Of a DNA stretch of 64,000 nucleotides, positions 8,892 to 17,604 are shown piece by piece. Position numbers and translations under genes: made by a program. This stretch comes from Formosa algae (GTDB lineage: Bacteria; Bacteroidota; Bacteroidia; Flavobacteriales; Flavobacteriaceae): NCBI RefSeq assembly GCF_001439665.1, contig NZ_LMAK01000016.1, positions 1 through 64,000 on the forward strand, written 5' to 3'. The notes below the pieces were generated by a model. The model made no database searches and was not told the origin of the DNA. It was given only the letters and a program-made list of their open reading frames with translations. The number at the start of each line of letters is the position of its first letter. Position 1 is the stretch's first letter.

Positions 8892-9425
8892 TTGATCGCA
8901 CCTATTGAACAGGAAATTGTTGGGCTATTAAAGCATGGAGATAAAAAAGCTCTGAACTTGCTATACCATCATTATGCCGACACACTTCTTGGGGTAATTT
9001 CTAAGGTGATAACAGACGAAGATTTAGCACAAGACGTTCTACAAGAAAGTTTTATTAAAGTATGGAAAAAAGCTAAATCTTACGACCCGAGTAAAGCCAA
9101 ATTATTTACTTGGTTATATAGAATTGCTTATAACACAGCAATAGATAAAGTAAGGTCGTTATCAAATAAAGAAAATAAAGAAGTCCAGATTGAAGTTTCT
9201 AACGTATATAAAATAACGGCAGAAGGTTTAAATCAAGATGTTATGGACATTAAAAAACACCTGAAGTCTTTAGATCCAAAGTACCAGATAGTACTTAATG
9301 CACTTTTCTTTGAAGGCATGACACAGCAGGAAGCTAGCGATGAATTAAATATTCCGCTAGGAACCATAAAATCGAGATTAAAAATAGGATTACGCGAATT
9401 AAAGAAAATTTACGATCCAGAATAA
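8892..9425 (+). CDS. ECF-type RNA polymerase sigma factor
   Basis: This 177-residue alternative sigma factor directs RNA polymerase to a stress or envelope regulon. Region 2 runs from about residue 22 (LYHHYADTLLGVI) through the -10-recognition helix (FTWLYRIAYNTAIDKVR). Region 4 ends the protein with a helix-turn-helix (EGMTQQEASDELNIPLGTIKSRL). The start is TTG, since no ATG gives a complete region 2. The anti-sigma gene follows after 9 bp. ECF factors with RskA-like partners are held inactive at the membrane until the partner is released or cleaved. The signal is unknown. Confidence 0.92.
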   Translation: MIAPIEQEIVGLLKHGDKKALNLLYHHYADTLLGVISKVITDEDLAQDVLQESFIKVWKKAKSYDPSKAKLFTWLYRIAYNTAIDKVRSLSNKENKEVQIEVSNVYKITAEGLNQDVMDIKKHLKSLDPKYQIVLNALFFEGMTQQEASDELNIPLGTIKSRLKIGLRELKKIYDPE

Positions 9426-9434
9426 ATTATAGTC

Positions 9435-10238
9435 ATGAATGATAAAATAACTACATTTTTAAATTCTGATCTTTTAGAAAAATATATTACGGGAGATACA
9501 ACTTCTAAAGAAACAGAATTAGTTGAAAATTACATCTCTAAATTTCCAGAGGTGGAACACGCTTACAATACTTTACAACACAATTTAGAGATTATTTCTA
9601 AGTATCACGCTGTTGAAGCGCCACGCTCTATTTTAAATAACGTATTAGAATCCTTAGATCAGGACAATCCAGTAATTCAATTACAAACACAGCCAAATAC
9701 TCAAAAAGTTTGGTATAAATTTTCTATTGCAGCCAGTGTTGTTGCAGCACTTTTTGCTTGTGCTTCATTTATATTTTTTACTAAAAATTTAGAATTGAAA
9801 AGAGAAAACCAAGTTGTGGTAGATGAAATTTTTGATTTAAGAAGCGACATACAATTAAATAATCAGCGTTTAGATGATGTTATGTCCCAGTTTAAGCAAT
9901 TAAATAATACTGAAACTCAGAGATATATCATAAAGGGAAATAACCGAGCTAAGAACTTAAAAACCGTTGCTTATATTAACCCTAAAGAAAAAACATCAAT
10001 GATAGATGTTGTGTCTCTACCAGAATTACCAGAAGAGCAATGCTATCAAATTTGGGCAGAATTAAATGGTAAAATGGTAAACCTCGGCATATTAGACGAA
10101 ACAGATAGGCAGTTAAAATCTATACCATACACAGAAAACGCATTAGGATTAAACATTACAATAGAACCTAAAGGAGGAAATACAAATGCTTCTTTAGAAA
10201 ATTCTGTTGCAGAAATTTCTCTAAAAAGCAGAGAGTAA
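9435..10238 (+). CDS. RskA-type transmembrane anti-sigma factor
   Basis: This 267-residue protein should bind and silence the sigma factor encoded just upstream. The N-terminal cytoplasmic part (about 1-90) is helical and carries the sigma-binding region. One membrane helix spans about residues 96-116. A coiled-coil-like stretch (120-155) leads to an extracytoplasmic RskA C-terminal domain with SLPELPEEQCYQIWAEL and the later NLGIL segment. The paired gene order and 9-bp spacing strongly support the role. No zinc-binding HxxxCxxC motif was seen, so it is not a redox-sensing ZAS-type factor. Confidence 0.88.
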   Translation: MNDKITTFLNSDLLEKYITGDTTSKETELVENYISKFPEVEHAYNTLQHNLEIISKYHAVEAPRSILNNVLESLDQDNPVIQLQTQPNTQKVWYKFSIAASVVAALFACASFIFFTKNLELKRENQVVVDEIFDLRSDIQLNNQRLDDVMSQFKQLNNTETQRYIIKGNNRAKNLKTVAYINPKEKTSMIDVVSLPELPEEQCYQIWAELNGKMVNLGILDETDRQLKSIPYTENALGLNITIEPKGGNTNASLENSVAEISLKSRE

Positions 10239-10262
10239 TACCACATAAAGTAGCCACTTATT

Positions 10263-10300
10263 TGCCCCATTTTATTAAATAAAGTGGGGCTTACTTTTTT
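10263..10300 (+). terminator. Terminator after the anti-sigma gene
   Basis: GCCCCATTTTATT pairs with AATAAAGTGGGGC with one mismatch, followed by TTACTTTTTT. It ends the sigma/anti-sigma operon. Confidence 0.75.
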
Positions 10301-10320
10301 ACTCTTTTCTTAAATTATAG

Positions 10321-10328
10321 TACATTTG
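10321..10328 (+). promoter_or_regulatory. Candidate -7 element for the small four-cysteine gene
   Basis: TACATTTG, an exact TAnnTTTG word, lies 64 bp before the ATG and just after the preceding terminator. Confidence 0.5.
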
Positions 10329-10391
10329 CAAAACATAAAAATAGGTTTTCTAAAAACAACTTAGCTTAACCTATATATTAAACACACAGTT

Positions 10392-10595
10392 ATGAAATTA
10401 TTTCTTATAACATTAGCATTATTAGGACTTGGTATTGCCGGAATAGCAATAAAAATTTGGGCAAAAAAAGACGGTAAATTTGCTGGCACTTGTGCTAGTC
10501 AGAATCCTGTTTTAAACCAATCTGGTGAATCTTGTGGGTTTTGCGGTAAAACCCCAGAACAATACAAAGACTGTAGCGAACCTCAACACTCATAA
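10392..10595 (+). CDS. Small single-span membrane protein with four cysteines
   Basis: This 67-residue protein has one membrane helix (about residues 3-23), a short basic patch (KIWAKKDGKF), and a tail with Cys34, Cys48, Cys51 and Cys61. The tail could bind a metal or an Fe-S cluster. The gene sits between the ECF pair and the glycosyltransferase gene, 14 bp ahead of the latter and behind its own promoter word. One helix followed by four cysteines is the layout described for NqrM (DUF539), the iron-delivery factor for Na+-NQR, and an nqr operon lies 18 kb away. That link is inference. Without a search I leave it unnamed. Confidence 0.75.
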   Translation: MKLFLITLALLGLGIAGIAIKIWAKKDGKFAGTCASQNPVLNQSGESCGFCGKTPEQYKDCSEPQHS

Positions 10596-10609
10596 GTCTA
10601 CACATACAC

Positions 10610-11722
10610 ATGGTTGTACTTGACATTATTTTCTACAGTTTTGTAGCAATTGTCTTTATTCAGTTATTTTATTATTTAGTTTTTCTTAGAGCCTTTGCGT
10701 TTATAAAACCAAAGCCAGTACAACCGCAAGATTTTCCTGTATCTGTAGTTGTATGTGCAAAAAATGAGGAAGAGAATTTAAAACAGTTTTTACCTTCAAT
10801 ATTAAATCAAGATTACCCAAATTTTCAAGTAGTCTTAATTAATGATGCTTCTGCGGACGAAACGCTAAGTGTTATTGAAGAATTTGCAGAACAACACAGT
10901 TGTATTAAAATTGTTGATGTAAAAAATACTGAAGCCTTTTGGGCTAATAAAAAATACGCCTTAACATTAGGTATAAAAGCAGCGAAACACGATCATCTAT
11001 TATTTATAGATGCAGATTGCAAACCAGTTTCTAATACTTGGATTTCGGAAATGACAGCAGGTTTTGAAACGGATAAATCTATTGTTTTAGGATATGGTGC
11101 CTATTCTAAAATTAAAAATTCTTTCCTTAATAAATTAATTAGGTTTGAAACTGTTTTAACAGCCTCTCAATATTTTTCTTATGCCAAAATGGGCATTCCG
11201 TATATGGGTGTTGGTCGTAATTTAGCATATACAAAATCATTGTTTTTTGAAGCTAATGGTTTTATAAATCATATGAATGTGCGTTCTGGAGACGACGATT
11301 TATTTGTAAACCAAATGGCTACTAGTAAAAATACGTCACTGTGTTATGCTACAGAAAGTTTTACAGAATCTGTACCTAAAAAAACAGTTGCTGCTTGGTT
11401 TAGGCAAAAACGTCGCCATGTTTCTAGCGCTAAATATTATAAAAAAGGGCATCAGTTTTTACTCGGTGTATTTTATATCTCTCAATTGTTATTTTGGGTT
11501 GTTGGAATCTTTTTACTTTCATTTTTATTCCATTGGGAAATAGTTGTCGGCTTATTTGCTTTACGCCTTTTAGTACAGTGGATTATTATCGGGCAAACGG
11601 CTAAAAAACTAAACGAATCCGATTTAGTAATACTTATCCCGCTGTTAGAAATTTTCATTATTCTAACACAATTAGTTATATTTATATCTAATAAGATATC
11701 AAAACCCCGTACTTGGAAGTAA
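10610..11722 (+). CDS. Membrane-bound family 2 glycosyltransferase
   Basis: This 370-residue processive-type GT2 enzyme has an N-terminal membrane helix (about 3-25). The catalytic GT-A domain shows VSVVVCAKNEEENL, LINDASADET, the DxD motif in LLFIDADCKP, and SGDDDLFVNQ. A QxxRR-type motif (WFRQKRRH) precedes two or three C-terminal membrane helices (about 280-360). It probably builds an exported or membrane-linked glycan. The last 10 bp overlap the start of the following sigma factor gene, which points to translational coupling. The sugar substrate is unknown. Confidence 0.88.
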   Translation: MVVLDIIFYSFVAIVFIQLFYYLVFLRAFAFIKPKPVQPQDFPVSVVVCAKNEEENLKQFLPSILNQDYPNFQVVLINDASADETLSVIEEFAEQHSCIKIVDVKNTEAFWANKKYALTLGIKAAKHDHLLFIDADCKPVSNTWISEMTAGFETDKSIVLGYGAYSKIKNSFLNKLIRFETVLTASQYFSYAKMGIPYMGVGRNLAYTKSLFFEANGFINHMNVRSGDDDLFVNQMATSKNTSLCYATESFTESVPKKTVAAWFRQKRRHVSSAKYYKKGHQFLLGVFYISQLLFWVVGIFLLSFLFHWEIVVGLFALRLLVQWIIIGQTAKKLNESDLVILIPLLEIFIILTQLVIFISNKISKPRTWK

Positions 11723-12261
11723 AAAACGCCATACATAAAGCCAAAGCAAACGATCAAAAAGCATTTAATTTTTTGCTTCACACCTATTGGGACGACGTTT
11801 ATGGATTTCAGTTAAAACGTATTGGTAACGAAAATGACGCCGAAGATATTACCATACAAACCTTCTCTAGAGCATTTGATAGAATTGAAACATATAATGA
11901 CGAGTTTGTGTTTAAAACATGGTTAATTACCATTTCTAAAAATCTTCATATCGATTTACTTCGTAAAGAAAAGAGTTCCATTTCCAGGCAAATTTCTAAT
12001 GAAGACGCCAACACAATTAATCAAGTTTTAGACGAATCGCCTTCTGCTGAAGATAAAATTATCACCGATCAGAATTTAGCAAAGCTTTTAAGAGACATAA
12101 AAAAACTAAAACCACATTACCAAGAGGTAATTAATCTAAGGTATTTTCAGGAGTTAACCTACAAAGAAATCTCTACAGAACTTAAGGAACCCATTAACAA
12201 TGTAAAAGTTAAATTACTCCGTGCCAAAAAACTTCTTTCAGAAATTATTCAAAATGAATAG
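11713..12261 (+). CDS. Sigma-70 family (ECF-like) RNA polymerase sigma factor
   Basis: This is a second small sigma factor of 182 residues. Region 2 contains NDAEDITIQTFSRAFDRI and TWLITISKNLHIDLLRK. Region 4 contains LRYFQELTYKEISTELKEPINNVKVKLLRAKKLL as a helix-turn-helix. The start is TTG, inside the end of the glycosyltransferase gene. No anti-sigma gene follows, unlike the ECF pair upstream, so its control must differ. Coupling to a glycosyltransferase hints at an envelope-related regulon, but that is only context. Confidence 0.9.
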   Translation: MEVKNAIHKAKANDQKAFNFLLHTYWDDVYGFQLKRIGNENDAEDITIQTFSRAFDRIETYNDEFVFKTWLITISKNLHIDLLRKEKSSISRQISNEDANTINQVLDESPSAEDKIITDQNLAKLLRDIKKLKPHYQEVINLRYFQELTYKEISTELKEPINNVKVKLLRAKKLLSEIIQNE

Positions 12262-12360
12262 CTTCAGTTAAAGTTATCACTACAAAATTGCTTCGCTTCT
12301 TATAAAAAATGGTGTTTGTCATCCTTCGACTTTATAACACACTTTTAATTTTATACTTTG

Positions 12361-12368
12361 TATATTTG
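12361..12368 (+). promoter_or_regulatory. Candidate -7 element for lipA-gap
   Basis: TATATTTG lies 22 bp before the ATG chosen for lipA. It helps rule out a start further upstream, because a longer reading frame would begin before this promoter. Confidence 0.55.
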
Positions 12369-12389
12369 CCTATCGAAAAGAGAAAATTC

Positions 12390-13268
12390 ATGAATACAGA
12401 AACAGATTCTAACATTCTACCTGCTCGTCAGCCAAAACCGAAATGGTTACGTGTAAAATTACCAACAGGTAAAAAATATACTGAACTAAGAAGTCTTGTA
12501 GATAAATATAGTTTAAATACCATTTGCACCTCTGGAAGTTGCCCTAACATGGGTGAATGCTGGGGAGAAGGTACAGCTACATTTATGATTTTAGGAAATG
12601 TGTGTACACGATCTTGTGGTTTTTGTGGTGTAAAAACCGGTAGACCGGAAACAGTAGATTGGGATGAACCTGAGAAAGTAGCACGTTCTATAAAATTAAT
12701 GAAAATAAATCATGCCGTTCTTACTAGTGTAGATCGCGACGATTTAAAAGATATGGGAAGCATTATGTGGGCAGAAACTGTAAAAGCTGTGCGCCGTATG
12801 AATCCGAATACAACTTTAGAAACACTTATTCCAGACTTTCAAGGTGTAGAGCAACATATAGATCGTATTGTAGAAGTAGCTCCAGAAGTGGTTTCTCATA
12901 ATATCGAAACAGTTAGACGTTTAACACGCGATGTTCGTATACAAGCTAAATACGACCGTAGTTTAAGTGTTTTAAAATATTTAAAATCTCAAGGACAACG
13001 CAGAACAAAATCTGGTATTATGCTAGGTCTTGGTGAAAAACGCGAAGAAGTTATTGAAACGCTTCACGATTTAAGAGCCAACGATGTAGATGTGGTTACT
13101 ATCGGGCAATACTTACAACCAAGTAAAAAACATTTACCTGTACAACAGTTTATAACGCCAGACCAGTTTGCAGAGTACGAAAAAATTGGATTAGAATTAG
13201 GCTTTAGACATGTAGAAAGTAGTTCTTTAGTACGTTCTTCTTACAAAGCTCAGAAACACATTAACTAA
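12390..13268 (+). CDS. lipA: Lipoyl synthase
   Basis: This radical SAM enzyme inserts two sulfur atoms into octanoyl chains on E2 and H proteins, making the lipoyl cofactor of pyruvate and 2-oxoglutarate dehydrogenases and the glycine cleavage system. At 292 residues it shows the auxiliary cluster cysteines Cys46, Cys51 and Cys57 ([12 protein letters not shown]) and the radical SAM CxxxCxxC at Cys72, Cys76 and Cys79 (CTRSCGFC). The C-terminal RSSY motif is present. I chose the ATG that gives [19 protein letters not shown]. An upstream in-frame start would add 27 residues that look like non-coding leader. gap follows with a 1-bp overlap. Confidence 0.95.
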   Translation: MNTETDSNILPARQPKPKWLRVKLPTGKKYTELRSLVDKYSLNTICTSGSCPNMGECWGEGTATFMILGNVCTRSCGFCGVKTGRPETVDWDEPEKVARSIKLMKINHAVLTSVDRDDLKDMGSIMWAETVKAVRRMNPNTTLETLIPDFQGVEQHIDRIVEVAPEVVSHNIETVRRLTRDVRIQAKYDRSLSVLKYLKSQGQRRTKSGIMLGLGEKREEVIETLHDLRANDVDVVTIGQYLQPSKKHLPVQQFITPDQFAEYEKIGLELGFRHVESSSLVRSSYKAQKHIN

Positions 13269-14263
13269 TGATTAATGTTGCCATAAATGGTTTTGGACGT
13301 ATTGGACGTCGTGTATTTAGACTCCTACAAAACAACCCAAACATTAACGTGGTTGCTATTAACGATTTGGCAGATGCTTATACTTTAAGTCATCTGCTAA
13401 AATACGATAGCATTCATGGTGTATTACAAGATACCGTTACATACCAAGGCAATGATATAGTAGTGAACGATGTTCACATTCCTTTATTAAATATTAAACA
13501 CCCAGAACAACTAAATTGGAAACCTTTCCATGTCGATTTTGTTATTGAATCTACAGGTAAATTTAAAACCAAAGACGTTTTACTACACCATATTAATAAC
13601 GGAGCAAACCGTGTAATTTTAAGTGTACCTGCACCAGAAGACGATATTAAAACCATTGTTTTAGGTGTGAATGATCATTTAATAGATGGTACAGAAAAAA
13701 TAATTTCAAACGCGTCTTGTACAACAAATAATGCTGCACCTATGATGTCTGTGATAAACGAACATTTTGGTATAGAACAAGCATATATTACAACCATACA
13801 CTCCTACACTACAGATCAGAGTTTACACGATCAGCCTCATCGCGATTTACGTCGAGCACGTGCCGCAGGACAATCTATCGTACCTACAACTACTGGAGCA
13901 GCAAAAGCGTTAACTAGAATATTTCCAGATTTATCTGATGTTATTGGAGGCTGTGGTATTCGAGTGCCTGTTGCCAATGGATCACTTACCGATATTACCT
14001 TCAATATTAAAAAGACAGCCACTATAGAAGATGTAAACCGCGCTTTTAAGTCGGCTTCAGATACACATTTAAAATCTATTTTAGAATATACAGAAGATCC
14101 TATTGTTTCAATAGATATCGTTGGTAATTCGCATTCTTGTATTTTTGATGCTCAAATGACTTCTGTTATTGGGAATATGGTAAAAATTATTGGTTGGTAC
14201 GATAATGAAACAGGATATTCAAGTAGAATTATCGATTTAATAGGTAAGTTGTCGGAAAAATAG
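13268..14263 (+). CDS. gap: Glyceraldehyde-3-phosphate dehydrogenase, type I
   Basis: GAPDH oxidises glyceraldehyde 3-phosphate to 1,3-bisphosphoglycerate with NAD+ in glycolysis, or runs in reverse in gluconeogenesis. The Rossmann start NGFGRIGRR is at residues 8-15. The catalytic Cys151 lies in NASCTTNNAAP, with His178 in TTIHSY, and the C-terminal WYDNETGYS motif is intact. Length (331) is standard. The ATG overlaps the lipA stop (TAATG), an unusual partner for a glycolytic gene. A genome of this type may have more than one gap gene, and I cannot tell which this is. Confidence 0.95.
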   Translation: MINVAINGFGRIGRRVFRLLQNNPNINVVAINDLADAYTLSHLLKYDSIHGVLQDTVTYQGNDIVVNDVHIPLLNIKHPEQLNWKPFHVDFVIESTGKFKTKDVLLHHINNGANRVILSVPAPEDDIKTIVLGVNDHLIDGTEKIISNASCTTNNAAPMMSVINEHFGIEQAYITTIHSYTTDQSLHDQPHRDLRRARAAGQSIVPTTTGAAKALTRIFPDLSDVIGGCGIRVPVANGSLTDITFNIKKTATIEDVNRAFKSASDTHLKSILEYTEDPIVSIDIVGNSHSCIFDAQMTSVIGNMVKIIGWYDNETGYSSRIIDLIGKLSEK

Positions 14264-14309
14264 TTACTTTTAGCGGATAAATACATCTACTCGCAAATAG
14301 AACCGTTAT

Positions 14310-16547
14310 ATGGCTAACATTAAATACTACACAGTAGGAATACTCTTTTTACTTAATTTCGGTATACATATACATGCTCAGGAAACTGTAAGCAACGATC
14401 CTGAAACCATTCAAAACACTATAGACTACCGTATAACTCAAGCGCAGTACGACTTAGACAACAATAATTACTACCCTGCTAAAAAGAAACTAGAAGAAGC
14501 TTTACAACTTGCAGAAGAGCTTGATAACAAAAAAAGCATCGGACTTATATACTCTAAAATTGGTAAATTAGAGCATATTATTGATGAAAACGATGAGGCT
14601 TTAAAAACCATTACAAAGGCAATTGAAGTCCAACGATTTTCTAAAGACAATGTAAATTTAGCCGATACTTATAAAACGCTAGGGAACATATACATGTCTT
14701 TAAATGAATATGACCAAGCCTTAACGTATTACATCTCTTCATTAACTTTGTTTGAACAAGAAGGCCTTTCAGAATTTGAAGCTGAAGTCCTTTTAAATCA
14801 AGGTAAAGCATACATAGAGCTTAAACAGTACAGAAAAGCAAGAGAACGTTTAGAAAAATCTTTAGCCTTAACGCAACGCTACGATTTAAAGAAAATTAGA
14901 AGTAGTGCCTTAATTTATCAAGCAAGAGTATACTATTTTTTAAACGAAAATGAAGAAGCTTTAAATTTAGGAAATCAAGGAATTCAAATTGCCGAAATTA
15001 ATAACTTCACAGATGTTTTAAATCATGGGTATTTAATTTTAAGCGAATTAAACGAGAAGTTAGGTAATTATCAGCTTTCTACTCAATTTTTAAAAAACCA
15101 CATTACATTATCTAAAAAATTATTAGAGATAAAACACCAAAATCTATCTCCAGAGAAACGTGCTAAATTTATTTTAGATAATCAAACCGAATACCAGAAA
15201 GAAAAAGAAGCCGATTTAGAAAAACTAAAAGTCGATAAAAGCTTAAATAAATTAGCAACCATTTTAAGTATTGCTTTAATTACAATTCTATCCCTTTTAA
15301 CGCTGTCTCTTTACAAAAACAACAACATTAGGTTGAAGACCAATAATATGTTGCATAAAAAGAATGCAGAATTAATTCTCGCTAAAGAAAAAGCAGAACT
15401 AGCATCTAAAACCAAAGCAAACTTTCTCTCTACCGTAACACACGAGCTAAGAACACCATTATATGCTGTTACAGGTTTAACTAATATGTTATTAGACGAG
15501 AACCCAAAACCCAACCAGATACAGCACTTAAAATCGCTTAAATTTTCAGGAGATTATCTTTTAACCTTTATTAATGATATTCTTCAAATTAATAAAATTG
15601 AAGCCAATAAAGTAGATATAGAATACGAAGTTTTCGACCTAAGAAGAAAAATAACAGATGTTATTTCAGCCTTAAAAAACTCGGCTACAGATAATGGTGT
15701 AGAAATTCATTTTGAATACGACATGAATATTCCGCTACACTTTAAAGCAGATCAAATTAAATTATCTCAAATCTTGATTAATTTAATCGGAAACTCGATA
15801 AAATTCACCAAAGACGGAGACATTTGGGTTCGTGTAATTAAAGTTAACGAAACACCAGATGGCATCTTTAATTTGAAATTTGAAGTTGAAGATAACGGGA
15901 TTGGGATTACTCCAGAAAAACAAAAACACATGTTTGAAAGTTTCTCCCAAGGCTCTATTCAGATTAATAGAAAGTATGGAGGAACCGGACTTGGCCTTTC
16001 TATAGTAAAAGGATTAATAGATATTTTAAATGGGAAAATTTACCTTAAAAGTGAATTAAATAAAGGAACAACCTTCTTTTTTGAAATCCCTTTAAAATAT
16101 ACTACCGAAGAAGTTCCAACAGAACAAAACAAAAATTACTTTAAAGATGTTACAGCTAACGAATTAAGTAATATTAAAATTTTAGTGGTTGAAGACAACA
16201 AGATTAACCAAATGATTACAAACAAGATTCTGACCAAAATGAAGCTAAATTGCGACATTGTAGATAATGGTGAAGAAGCTGTAGATATGGTTAAAAACAA
16301 TCACTACGATGTTGTTTTAATGGATATACACATGCCAGGAATAAGTGGTATTGAAGCCACTAAAATTATTAGAACCTTCGATAGAGAGTTAAACATCTTT
16401 GCATTAACAGCTGTTACTATTGAAGATAAAATGAAGGAATTTGAAGAAGCTGGATTTGACGATATTATCTCTAAACCATTTAAGCAAGAAGATTTCGAGA
16501 AGAAATTATTTAATGCTGTAATTGGAAATAAAGATGCTAAAAGTTAA
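14310..16547 (+). CDS. TPR-containing hybrid histidine kinase/response regulator
   Basis: This 745-residue membrane sensor begins with a signal peptide (about 1-23). Several tetratricopeptide repeats follow in the periplasm (about 40-265), then one membrane helix (313-335) and a short coiled linker. The HisKA dimerisation domain carries His378 in FLSTVTHELRTPLYAV. The HATPase domain has LIGNSIKFT, EDNGIGI and GGTGLGLSIVKGL. A C-terminal receiver domain (about 623-740) holds Asp672 in VVLMDIHMPG and the conserved Lys722. No output DNA-binding domain is present, so the phosphate must pass to another protein. Its stop overlaps the stop of convergent lpxK. Confidence 0.93.
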   Translation: MANIKYYTVGILFLLNFGIHIHAQETVSNDPETIQNTIDYRITQAQYDLDNNNYYPAKKKLEEALQLAEELDNKKSIGLIYSKIGKLEHIIDENDEALKTITKAIEVQRFSKDNVNLADTYKTLGNIYMSLNEYDQALTYYISSLTLFEQEGLSEFEAEVLLNQGKAYIELKQYRKARERLEKSLALTQRYDLKKIRSSALIYQARVYYFLNENEEALNLGNQGIQIAEINNFTDVLNHGYLILSELNEKLGNYQLSTQFLKNHITLSKKLLEIKHQNLSPEKRAKFILDNQTEYQKEKEADLEKLKVDKSLNKLATILSIALITILSLLTLSLYKNNNIRLKTNNMLHKKNAELILAKEKAELASKTKANFLSTVTHELRTPLYAVTGLTNMLLDENPKPNQIQHLKSLKFSGDYLLTFINDILQINKIEANKVDIEYEVFDLRRKITDVISALKNSATDNGVEIHFEYDMNIPLHFKADQIKLSQILINLIGNSIKFTKDGDIWVRVIKVNETPDGIFNLKFEVEDNGIGITPEKQKHMFESFSQGSIQINRKYGGTGLGLSIVKGLIDILNGKIYLKSELNKGTTFFFEIPLKYTTEEVPTEQNKNYFKDVTANELSNIKILVVEDNKINQMITNKILTKMKLNCDIVDNGEEAVDMVKNNHYDVVLMDIHMPGISGIEATKIIRTFDRELNIFALTAVTIEDKMKEFEEAGFDDIISKPFKQEDFEKKLFNAVIGNKDAKS

Positions 16548-17551
16548 TAAGATGCAACATAAGATTTCACTAATTTATCAAAATCAGCTGCACGGTCTAT
16601 AACCGCTTCTATACTTAAATAAAACACTTTATCGTCTAAATACTCAAACTGATTTAACCTCATAAAATCTTTTTCTGTAGTTAAAATACACGTTTTTTGC
16701 TTGAAGGTTTCCAGTTCATCTGCTGTAAAATCATGATGATCTTTAAAATTTAAATGATCAAACACCATATCTTTACCTTTTAAATAATCGACTAGTGGAG
16801 TTGGATTAGCAATACCAGTTACCAATGTAAAACGGGGCACATCTTGTAAATCCATTTGCTTTGTTTTAGACACCACATAATCTGCATATTTTATGGTACT
16901 AAAAAACACGTGTTGCTCTGTTTTCGGAGCTATAGCAGTAATGATATCTGCTTTTTCCGATTCAGAAATACTATTTGGGCATTTGGTAACTACAATAACA
17001 TTTGCACGACTAGCACCACTTTTTGGTTCTCTTAAATTACCTGTTGGCAACACTATATCTGACGTGTAAAGATTAGAATACGTGGTAAGCAAAATATTAA
17101 ATCCGGCTTGTACCTTTCGGTGTTGGTAAGCATCATCTAACAATACCACGTCTGGTTTAAGTTGCAAAGCCATTAATTGGGCAATACCTTCTCTCCTATC
17201 CGCATCAACAGCTACGGTAATTTGATTTTTATATTTCGAATAAAACTGAAAAGGTTCATCTCCTAAAATATCGGCCGTTACACCTTCTTTTCCTATTTGA
17301 AACCCTTCACTCTTACGTTTATAACCACGACTTAAAGTCGCCACTTGAGTATCATCTTTTAGTAACCGTATTAAATATTCAATCATTGGTGTTTTTCCTG
17401 TACCACCAACGCTTAAATTACCAACACATATCACAGGAAAACGGTAAGATGTAGATTTTAAAATACCTAAATCGAATAATTTATTTCGTAGCCAAGTAAT
17501 ACAAAAATATATAGGCACCACAGGAAAGAAGATGTAACGTAATAATTTCAT
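16544..17551 (-). CDS. lpxK: Tetraacyldisaccharide 4'-kinase
   Basis: LpxK phosphorylates the 4' position of the lipid A disaccharide at the inner membrane, the sixth step of lipid A synthesis. The 335-residue protein has an N-terminal hydrophobic anchor (about residues 6-20) and the P-loop GNLSVGGTGKT at 44-54. The DDAYQHRKV segment is the Walker B-like acidic region of LpxK. Length matches the family. It ends by overlapping the histidine kinase stop by 4 bp and diverges from the Nif3-like gene over a 53-bp gap. Confidence 0.94.
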   Translation of the reverse strand: MKLLRYIFFPVVPIYFCITWLRNKLFDLGILKSTSYRFPVICVGNLSVGGTGKTPMIEYLIRLLKDDTQVATLSRGYKRKSEGFQIGKEGVTADILGDEPFQFYSKYKNQITVAVDADRREGIAQLMALQLKPDVVLLDDAYQHRKVQAGFNILLTTYSNLYTSDIVLPTGNLREPKSGASRANVIVVTKCPNSISESEKADIITAIAPKTEQHVFFSTIKYADYVVSKTKQMDLQDVPRFTLVTGIANPTPLVDYLKGKDMVFDHLNFKDHHDFTADELETFKQKTCILTTEKDFMRLNQFEYLDDKVFYLSIEAVIDRAADFDKLVKSYVASY

Positions 17552-17571
17552 TGTAACGAAAGTAAATATTT

Positions 17572-17579
17572 TATCTTTG
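17572..17579 (+). promoter_or_regulatory. Candidate -7 element for the Nif3-like gene
   Basis: TATCTTTG, an exact TAnnTTTG word, lies 26 bp before the ATG in the short divergent gap shared with lpxK. Confidence 0.5.
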
Positions 17580-17604
17580 TTTTAAACCTAATACCATAAA
17601 TATT

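Noticed and set aside
12309-12389. Longer N-terminus for lipA
   Set aside because: The extra 27 residues would begin upstream of a good promoter word and do not resemble the family.
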